A DNA stretch of 5,871 nt from CAZKYP01 sp964556885 (GTDB lineage: Bacteria; Planctomycetota; Phycisphaerae; Sedimentisphaerales; Anaerobacaceae). Location: the NCBI GenBank assembly GCA_964556885.1, contig CAZKYP010000202.1, positions 1 through 5,871 on the forward strand. Reading direction: 5' to 3'. The translations under genes were made by a program, and so were the position numbers. Under the pieces are notes generated by a model, which was given only the letters and a program-made list of their open reading frames with translations, was not told the DNA's origin and ran no database searches. Positions 1 through 5,140 of this stretch are shown here, piece after piece. Within the stretch, counting starts at the first letter, position 1. The number at the start of each line of letters is the position of its first letter.

Positions 1-1
1 A

Positions 2-730
2 ACTGTAATGATTAATGATGATATCGAACAGGAAACTACATATAATATAAAATGCACAGAACCAGACAACTATCCGAAACCAAAGTGTCCAGATACAGAT
101 CCGAAACCTGACTGTCCACCACCTGACTGTCCACCACCAGACGATCCACCGCCGCCTTTTGATCCACCGGACGATCCACCATCAAACGATACAATATCTG
201 TTACGGTTCAGGCAATACCGATTCCGGAGAAAGAAGAAGTAGATTATTCGGGTTGTCCGGCATTGATGAAGTGGACTGCGGACGAGCTTGGTATTGACAC
301 AAGAGTTATGCAAATCTGGACGAAGCGTGACCTGGCATCAGCAAGAGAAACACAGCCGTGCCTGACATGTGCGAAACTAAAGAAAGCGGCCGCGATTTTG
401 CAGGATAGCGAAGGGATTCATACTGCGGCTCTGGCGCAGGTAATTAATGAGTTTGCTTCGAGCAATGCTCCGCCGTCCGGAGAGCAGATGGCAATGATTG
501 CAGATGCAATAGCAAACAATATCGATACCGGTGGTACGCAATATGCAATATCCGGAAAGTACCTTGACGCGCTTGCCGAATACGTTGGCATTTTGAATAG
601 CGAAATGAATTTTTCAAAAGAAGAGTCGATAATGTTTGCCGCGGAAAGATATATTTTCCGTTTAAGTGGAACTACCGATGAAAGTGTTATTGATTTTCTT
701 GCGATAAGATTGGCCGCTATGGGAGGATAA
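2..730 (+). CDS. Pro/Asp/Cys-rich linker protein with conserved C-terminal helical domain, possibly the 3' end of a larger surface protein
   Basis: The first in-frame ATG is at 8, giving 240 residues, but the frame is open to the window edge and there is no room to see a ribosome binding site. The real start may therefore lie upstream. Residues 16-60 are a low-complexity segment of Pro, Asp, Lys and Cys with repeated DCPPP/DDPPP units, which should be extended and extracellular-like. Residues 80-240 look like a compact, mostly helical domain with a GCPALMKW motif (Cys83) and a PCLTC motif (Cys118, Cys121, a CxxC), ending in RLAAMGG. No signal peptide or membrane segment is visible in this part. 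From memory, the C-terminal domain resembles the tail of large filamentous-haemagglutinin-like secreted proteins of Phycisphaerae, which would make this a C-terminal fragment; I could not check this. The Cys residues could form disulfides or bind metal. Its function is unknown. It converges on the TPR gene, 83 bp away. Confidence 0.75.
   Translation, partial: TVMINDDIEQETTYNIKCTEPDNYPKPKCPDTDPKPDCPPPDCPPPDDPPPPFDPPDDPPSNDTISVTVQAIPIPEKEEVDYSGCPALMKWTADELGIDTRVMQIWTKRDLASARETQPCLTCAKLKKAAAILQDSEGIHTAALAQVINEFASSNAPPSGEQMAMIADAIANNIDTGGTQYAISGKYLDALAEYVGILNSEMNFSKEESIMFAAERYIFRLSGTTDESVIDFLAIRLAAMGG
110..181 (+). repeat. Degenerate 15-bp tandem repeat encoding D-C/D-P-P-P
   Basis: Three consecutive 15-bp units start at 110, 125 and 140. 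Each encodes Asp-(Cys or Asp)-Pro-Pro-Pro, and the first two differ only at the last base. A diverged partial copy follows to about 181 (DPP-DDPP). The unit keeps the reading frame, so changes in copy number would lengthen or shorten the linker without breaking the gene. This is seen directly in the sequence. Confidence 0.8.
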
Positions 731-776
731 CGTACTCCGGACTCAGCAGCGGCGACTACACATTATTCGATAGTTG

Positions 777-802
777 CAATCAGCCCATAGGCAGCTTGAT
801 TG
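777..802. terminator. Weak imperfect hairpin between convergent genes
   Basis: CAATCA (777-782) pairs with TGATTG (797-802). Inside it, GCC (783-785) pairs with GGC (790-792) around a CATA loop, leaving a four-base bulge. It lies between the convergent ends of the Pro/Cys-rich gene and the TPR gene, where a shared terminator is expected. There is no T-run on either side, so intrinsic termination is doubtful and the pairing may be chance. Confidence 0.2.
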
Positions 803-813
803 TGCAGGTCGAT

Positions 814-2052
814 TTAACCTATATGTTGTTGAATTTTTGCTACCTCGGCCATATTGCCGGTCTGTTGATGTAACTGAATCAGCGTCTTTTGAACCTCAAT
901 GACACGCGGGTGGTCCTGGTTGAAAATATCGTTGAGGATATCCAATGCCCTGTTACACAGATTTTGGGCTTTGGAGTATTCGCCCTGATTCATATGCACC
1001 TTTGCCAGTAAGTTCAAAGCGATTGCTGCACGTTCGTTGTTACTATTGTCAAGACCATCCATGACTTGTAATGCTCTTTCCAGCACTTCACCGGCGTTCT
1101 CGTATTCTTTGGTTTCTATATAAAACTGCCCCAGGCATATTAGGACGTCAGTATGAACAAGATAACCGCAGTCAACCTGATTTTCTATCACTCGCAGAGA
1201 TTGATCGAGCAGCTTCTTGGCATCCGCAAAATTTCCTTTGCTTTGATATATCTCAGCCATCAACAGCCAGACAGGAACAAGAAAATGATGTTCTTTGCCA
1301 AAGACTTTTTCCTGTATGGGAAGCGCTCTTAGAATCAATGCATTGGCTTCATCATATCGCTGTTGTTCTATATATAATGTTGCCAGATTGCTCAATATTT
1401 TTGCGGTATACAAATGATTGGGACCATAGCTGTCCTCGATAGACCTGATTGCTTCCTTAAAATAAGATTCGGCTTTTACATAATCTCCGCTGGCAGCGAG
1501 CAGGCGAGCCATATCGGCCATAAACGGTGCGACTTGGTGGTCATTTCCTCTGCTTGCCTGATTCATGATGTTTATTGCCCGTTCGAGAGCGGCCGTTGCC
1601 TGCGCATATTTGGCCTGATCCCGGTAGATCTCACTCAGGATTCTCAGCGTGTATGCGACGTATGAGTGGTTTTCGTGATATACCTTTTCCTGCAGTTCCA
1701 GGCCTGCCCGGCATAATGCCTCGGCCTCAGTTAGCTTGTCCTGGTTCTTATACAGATATCCCAGGTCAATCATGCAGGCGCATAACTCACAATCAGAGGC
1801 CTCATTACTATTTGCCAGGTTTAACGCCTTCTCTAAAAGAGGCTGTGCCTTTTCATAAGCACCACAGGCCATGTAAACTCTCGCCATCGACCTCAATGAG
1901 CCGCATGAATTGATTCTCTCCGCCGGCGCCGCCGTGCCGCTTTTACTCATGGTAAGTGTTACAATAAATAATACAACTATTATAGAAATCTTCTGTAGTT
2001 TAGAGTACGATATTTTTGCTCCCGTAGTCATGGAAACCCCCCATCCTGTCAT
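814..2052 (-). CDS. Exported tetratricopeptide-repeat (kinesin-light-chain-like) protein
   Basis: The 412-residue product carries an N-terminal export signal. A basic stretch (Lys13-Lys21) precedes a hydrophobic core at residues 22-35, and a plausible signal peptidase I site follows A-P-A at 42-44. From about residue 52 to the C-terminus there are eight to nine tandem TPR helical pairs with roughly 42-residue spacing. They show the G/A-x-Y-x-x-A and A-L-x-I pattern, and several have the longer kinesin-light-chain-type ends (for example EKVFGKEHHF and NDIFNQDHPR). TPR arrays are protein-interaction scaffolds; no catalytic domain is attached, so the partner is unknown and the site is probably periplasmic or cell-surface. 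The start is uncertain: ATG at 2050-2052 has GAGAGGGG 12 bases upstream, while Met8 (2029-2031) has a G-rich stretch 5 bases upstream and would give a more usual signal peptide. The gene lies 230 bp downstream of the GH127 gene on the same strand. The TPR identity is firm; the role is not known. Confidence 0.88.
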   Translation of the reverse strand: MTGWGVSMTTGAKISYSKLQKISIIVVLFIVTLTMSKSGTAAPAERINSCGSLRSMARVYMACGAYEKAQPLLEKALNLANSNEASDCELCACMIDLGYLYKNQDKLTEAEALCRAGLELQEKVYHENHSYVAYTLRILSEIYRDQAKYAQATAALERAINIMNQASRGNDHQVAPFMADMARLLAASGDYVKAESYFKEAIRSIEDSYGPNHLYTAKILSNLATLYIEQQRYDEANALILRALPIQEKVFGKEHHFLVPVWLLMAEIYQSKGNFADAKKLLDQSLRVIENQVDCGYLVHTDVLICLGQFYIETKEYENAGEVLERALQVMDGLDNSNNERAAIALNLLAKVHMNQGEYSKAQNLCNRALDILNDIFNQDHPRVIEVQKTLIQLHQQTGNMAEVAKIQQHIG

Positions 2053-2064
2053 GTGGTAATAATA

Positions 2065-2095
2065 CCCCTCTCGACTGTTAATTTTATTACCTCCT
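2065..2095 (-). promoter_or_regulatory. Two Shine-Dalgarno-like sites in the leader of the TPR gene
   Basis: On the minus strand, a perfect AGGAGGT (2089-2095) lies 36 bases upstream of the first ATG, too far to serve it. Six bases after it comes ATT (2080-2082), in frame with the gene and ten codons upstream of that ATG, with no stop between. A second purine-rich site, GAGAGGGG (2065-2072), lies 12 bases before the ATG. The strong site may be a ribosome standby site, mark a rare ATT start, or be a remnant of an old start. Confidence 0.4.
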
Positions 2096-2105
2096 GTATG
2101 TGCTT

Positions 2106-2125
2106 ACATGGTGTTTAATCCATGT
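2106..2125. repeat. Inverted repeat ACATGG-N8-CCATGT upstream of the TPR gene
   Basis: A perfect six-base inverted repeat flanks an 8-base AT-rich spacer, about 55-75 bp upstream of the first ATG of the TPR gene. It could be an operator half-site pair or a small leader hairpin. At this length it could also be chance in AT-rich DNA. Confidence 0.3.
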
Positions 2126-2167
2126 GTGTATCTTAATTAAAATATACAAAACATTATTGCCGGGGGC

Positions 2168-2191
2168 AAAAATATCACAGGCGATATTTTT
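2168..2191. terminator. AT-rich 9-bp hairpin between the GH127 and TPR genes
   Basis: AAAAATATC (2168-2176) and GATATTTTT (2183-2191) form a perfect nine-base stem around a 6-base loop, about 90 bp past the stop codon of the GH127 gene. Read on the minus strand, the stem itself ends in five T residues and is then followed by G/C-rich sequence, so it could act as a weak terminator or as a 3' end stabiliser between the two genes. The AT-only base of the stem makes it weak, and an operator is an alternative. Confidence 0.3.
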
Positions 2192-2282
2192 AATTTTAAC
2201 AGCCTTTTATTGTCCTATAATATATCACTATTTCGCCAATTATTCAGGAAAAAGCAGTAGATTCTGATCTGTAGATATTTAC

Positions 2283-4880
2283 TTATTTATCTTTCAACCA
2301 GACAATCGAGTTAACTGGGCCTCCACGGCGGCCGCGATTACCAACATTATCATTTGTACTCACATCGGGAATACGATTGTCACGTGCATAATTGGGGATT
2401 GCCGTTAATGCAGAGCCGTCGGACCATTTGCCTTTTATAACCATTACGCCATCCAGCAAATCGGGCTTCCACTCGGTTGACAAGGAAACATTCGGACTGA
2501 GGACTTTGTCAATATCCTGGTCTGCTCTCTCGACGCTGTAAATCAGAGGCCCGTATCGTAAGGCCACTTTATCACGGGTTGCCTCGATTTTGTCGCAGCA
2601 CTTTATTCGCTGGACCTTCATAGGTAATATCAGTTCGATTGTGTCACCGGCTTTCCAGTTTCGTATAATAACAGCATATCCATTTTCAACCGGAGGATTG
2701 ATCGCCGAGCCGTTGACTGAGATTGATGTGATACCGTTCGATTTCGGTGTAGCGGTATAGAGTTCACTTACTTCACGGTCCGGCATGCGAATCTTGACGC
2801 CGAATGTTTTTTCTACTTCAGGATTAACGGTGATTGAAACATCTCCGCTCCATGGATAATCGGTCTTCTGAATCATCTGAACGTTGGTGCCTGCGACTTT
2901 CTCGACGTTGATCGTGCTTCCAATGAACAGGTTGACGTAGATGCCGCTGTCGTCCTTGACATAGGTCCATGTGGGTAGCATCAGCAGTGTTCGTGGAATA
3001 TTACCGACACAGCACGGACAGGCATGCCAGGGGTAGCGGGGACCGCGTGAGTCCAGTGGATTCTGATAGTAGAAGTTCTTGCCTTCAAGATCGATCGAAC
3101 CGAGTAGTGCGTTGTAGAACGACTCTTCGTATAAATCAGCATATTTGGCGTCGTGATATGCCAGGTTCATCTTGTATTGGAAGAAAATCAGGCCGCAGGT
3201 CGAGCAGGATTCGCAATATGCGTTGTTGCGCAGAGAATAGTCAGGTCCAAATCCTTCGGACGTCTCACCGCTGCCGATTCCGCCTGTGACGTAATATTTT
3301 CTGTTGACGATATTGTCCCACAGGCTCATAACCGCGCTCTGGTAGTCGATATCGTGTGTCTCTGCGGCTACGTCGGCCATNNNNNNNNNNNNNNNNNNNN
3401 NNNNNNNNNNNNNNNNNNNNNNNNNNNNNNNNNNNNNNNNNNNNNNNNNNNNNNNNNNNNNNNNNNNNNNNNNNNNNNNNCCGAGGTTGGCGACCCAGCA
3501 ATCGGCGAGCTTCTTGGCCGCATTATAGAGCCGCTTGTCCATGCCGTTGGTCAACGTGTAATGATTGATGGCCGATTCGATGAAATAGCCCGCCACGTAG
3601 CCCTCGTGCTCGCTCCGGGTCCGGGGATTCCAATGCTCCACGGGACCGCGATCTCTACGGGTTCCCAGGGTAAAGCGGGTCTGGAGGTATCCGTCAGGCT
3701 CCTGGGCGGCCAGGATTTTGGGAATCCAGTCCTCCAAAGTTGTCTTCATTTTCTCCTGGGCCTTGGTAATCTCCGGATCGCCCTGTGGATCGACCATTAG
3801 AGCGATGCACATTGACTCAACTGTTTGATAAACCCAGGCATTCGAAAAGGGATAACCAACGTGGAATTCTGCAGACTTGCCCCTGAGCTTCTTGGCTGCT
3901 TCGATGAAGTTGTTAATGCCACCCTCACGAAGGTTCGGGTCATTGATCTTGTCGATGCAGTGAGGAATCCAGTTGACGATCAGTGCCTTGGCCCTTGAGT
4001 TCCAGAGTGGATTGTCGATTTTGTAGTTCTTCGTATAGACTACATCCAGGCGGTCTGGCGGTGGTGGATTCTCAACCTTGACATTCATGGTGGCCGAAGC
4101 GCTCAATTCACCTTTTCCGGCCGTCAACTTCAGAACATATTCACCTGGAGCGGAGAATGTTGCCGTAGTCACTGGTGAGTCTGCATTCTCCAAGCTAACC
4201 GAACCAGGACCGGATTCTTTACTCCACGTAATCTTTATCGGTGTGCTGGTGCTGCCTTTTAGAGATTTAATGGTGCCGGATAGATAAGTTTTGCCTCCCA
4301 ACATAACTACACGATCGACATCAGCGATGACGGAAGGCGGGAAGTCGGGCGACTTACCGGAATCATAGACCTTCCATTCTAAAATACCTGTCGAGAACGT
4401 ATCGTTGGAATCGATTTCCAATCTGAGTTTGGATGTAGTCACTTCGTCGAAGGTCGTGGTGTTGTACTTATCTTCCTCTACGCCCAGGCCGGATGGATTT
4501 TTAACCGGGACAAATGAGCTGCCATCCCAGTATAAAAGCTTGCTGGCCCTGGGGGCATGGACACCCTGACGGTCCGCCCACCAATAGACATCAATCTTGT
4601 TGGTGCTTATGGGCCGGCTCCAGTCGTATTGTACCCATTGTGTGCCCGTCCTGTTCCAGTTGCCGTAAGAACCGCGGCGATTGTCCTGCGAGTTCCTTGG
4701 AGTATTGTCGTCATTGAGCGCAGAAAGCGAAGTATCACCGGATACGTAAGAGCCGGATGGCTCGGCAACTACAGCAAGATTCACCGCTGTGCCGGATTCG
4801 TTTTGTGCGTAGATAAGGCTGTATGGCGATATTGATATTGCAAGTATGATTGCTGAAAGGAATGCAGAGTTTGTTTTCAT
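2283..4880 (-). CDS. Secreted GH127 (DUF1680) family glycoside hydrolase, beta-L-arabinofuranosidase-like, with N-terminal discoidin-like and PKD/Ig-like modules
   Basis: I chose ATG 4878-4880 because AAGGAGA lies 6 bases upstream and a signal peptide follows at once (MKTN, hydrophobic 6-23, cleavage after Tyr-Ala25). A longer TTG start at 4905-4907 has no such support. Numbering below counts the gap as 34 residues (467-500). Residues 34-173 resemble an F5/8 type C (CBM32-like) module, 179-270 a PKD/Ig-like module, and about 285-865 the GH127 catalytic region. By analogy with Bifidobacterium HypBA1, the active-site set is present: Glu542 in SEGFG (acid/base), Glu557 and Cys559 in CESC, and Cys623-Cys624 in HACPCC, with Cys623 as the expected thiolate nucleophile and Zn bound by Glu/Cys/Cys/Cys. 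The family mainly removes beta-L-arabinofuranose, but members with other specificities exist, so the substrate is not settled. The ending, IPNYARDNR followed by VWLKDK, fits the family C-terminus. It is divergent from the GH106 gene, suggesting a shared substrate and shared control. A 100-N gap interrupts the catalytic domain. Confidence 0.9.
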   Translation of the reverse strand: MKTNSAFLSAIILAISISPYSLIYAQNESGTAVNLAVVAEPSGSYVSGDTSLSALNDDNTPRNSQDNRRGSYGNWNRTGTQWVQYDWSRPISTNKIDVYWWADRQGVHAPRASKLLYWDGSSFVPVKNPSGLGVEEDKYNTTTFDEVTTSKLRLEIDSNDTFSTGILEWKVYDSGKSPDFPPSVIADVDRVVMLGGKTYLSGTIKSLKGSTSTPIKITWSKESGPGSVSLENADSPVTTATFSAPGEYVLKLTAGKGELSASATMNVKVENPPPPDRLDVVYTKNYKIDNPLWNSRAKALIVNWIPHCIDKINDPNLREGGINNFIEAAKKLRGKSAEFHVGYPFSNAWVYQTVESMCIALMVDPQGDPEITKAQEKMKTTLEDWIPKILAAQEPDGYLQTRFTLGTRRDRGPVEHWNPRTRSEHEGYVAGYFIESAINHYTLTNGMDKRLYNAAKKLADCWVANLXXXXXXXXXXXXXXXXXXXXXXXXXXXXXXXXXXMADVAAETHDIDYQSAVMSLWDNIVNRKYYVTGGIGSGETSEGFGPDYSLRNNAYCESCSTCGLIFFQYKMNLAYHDAKYADLYEESFYNALLGSIDLEGKNFYYQNPLDSRGPRYPWHACPCCVGNIPRTLLMLPTWTYVKDDSGIYVNLFIGSTINVEKVAGTNVQMIQKTDYPWSGDVSITVNPEVEKTFGVKIRMPDREVSELYTATPKSNGITSISVNGSAINPPVENGYAVIIRNWKAGDTIELILPMKVQRIKCCDKIEATRDKVALRYGPLIYSVERADQDIDKVLSPNVSLSTEWKPDLLDGVMVIKGKWSDGSALTAIPNYARDNRIPDVSTNDNVGNRGRRGGPVNSIVWLKDK
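3381..3480. other. Assembly gap (100 N) inside the GH127 gene
   Basis: The run is exactly 100 N, the customary placeholder for a scaffold gap of unknown size. The coding frame stays open on both sides, ending in DCWVANL before the gap and resuming with MADVAAETHD after it. Both are recognisable GH127 segments, so the two flanks belong to one gene. The apparent frame continuity through 100 bases has no meaning if the size is arbitrary. Confidence 0.97.
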
Positions 4881-4886
4881 GATATG

Positions 4887-4893
4887 TCTCCTT
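4887..4893 (-). promoter_or_regulatory. Ribosome binding site of the GH127 gene
   Basis: AAGGAGA on the minus strand lies 6 bases before ATG 4878-4880. This decides the start in favour of that ATG over the upstream in-frame TTG at 4905-4907. Confidence 0.8.
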
Positions 4894-5058
4894 AAACAAC
4901 AAAACAATAATCACAAACAACAAGTTTACCATATTCGGCGAGAAAATATAAGGATTAAAAAAAGTTGTTAGTATTGAAATTGTGAAAATATTTCTTTTCT
5001 TGTTTTGGAATCCGTTGAAATGGTCTATTAACCGCTTATATGAAACTTCGAAAACTGC

Positions 5059-5087
5059 TTGTCAGTGAGATTTTTATCGGGTAGGAT
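5059..5087 (+). promoter_or_regulatory. Candidate sigma-70-type promoter of the GH106 gene
   Basis: TTGTCA (5059-5064, five of six to TTGACA) is followed after 17 bases by TAGGAT (5082-5087, four of six to TATAAT). Transcription would start near 5094, leaving a leader of about 47 bases. Consensus boxes from E. coli may not hold for planctomycetes, so this is tentative. Confidence 0.35.
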
Positions 5088-5102
5088 AATTAACAAGAAT
5101 GG

Positions 5103-5114
5103 TTCGAATTCGAA
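5103..5114. promoter_or_regulatory. Perfect 12-bp palindrome TTCGAATTCGAA, candidate operator
   Basis: This is a tandem of two TTCGAA hexamers, each itself a palindrome, making a perfect 12-bp dyad. A third TTCGAA lies at 5047-5052, 56 bp before the first of the pair and just upstream of the candidate -35 box. The dyad sits about 10 bp after the predicted transcription start, a normal repressor position. A second short palindrome, CGGCGCCG (5118-5125), follows just before the ribosome binding site. Confidence 0.45.
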
Positions 5115-5125
5115 ACTCGGCGCCG

Positions 5126-5131
5126 AAAGGA
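5126..5131 (+). promoter_or_regulatory. Ribosome binding site of the GH106 gene
   Basis: AAAGGA lies 9 bases upstream of ATG 5141. It supports this start, which also gives a complete signal peptide. Confidence 0.6.
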
Positions 5132-5140
5132 TCAACGATT

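Larger units (their letters stand above)
4881..5140. promoter_or_regulatory. Divergent intergenic region between the GH127 and GH106 genes
   Basis: These 260 bp separate two hydrolase starts pointing away from each other and must hold both promoters. The GH127-proximal half is strongly AT-rich, with runs of A/T at 4942-5003, and includes GAAAATAT twice (4942-4949 and 4984-4991, 42 bp apart, about four helical turns). I see no convincing -35/-10 pair for the GH127 direction. The GH106-proximal half has a candidate promoter and TTCGAA sites, listed separately. I see no open frame worth calling here. Confidence 0.6.

Noticed and set aside
1071..1913. Three open frames on the plus strand (1071-1442, 1414-1665, 1575-1913)
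   Set aside because: They lie opposite the TPR gene, whose repeat pattern is unmistakable, and have no ribosome binding sites or recognisable domains.
2969..3800. Several open frames across the N gap on both strands (2969-3289 +, 3153-3800 +, 3265-3501 -, 3356-3568 +)
   Set aside because: They overlap conserved GH127 sequence in other frames, and some are kept open only by the Ns.
4078..4835. Plus-strand frames opposite the accessory modules of the GH127 gene
   Set aside because: They are short, with arginine/proline/cysteine-rich translations typical of antisense frames and no start signals.
4881..4907. TTG at 4905-4907 as the start of the GH127 protein
   Set aside because: It would add nine residues (including two Cys) before a typical signal peptide and place the strong AAGGAGA site inside the coding region; the ATG at 4878-4880 is better on every count.
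4735..4932. Minus-strand 65-codon frame starting with a hydrophobic stretch
   Set aside because: It overlaps the GH127 signal-peptide region in another frame; the hydrophobic start comes from AT-rich promoter DNA, and no ribosome binding site precedes it.
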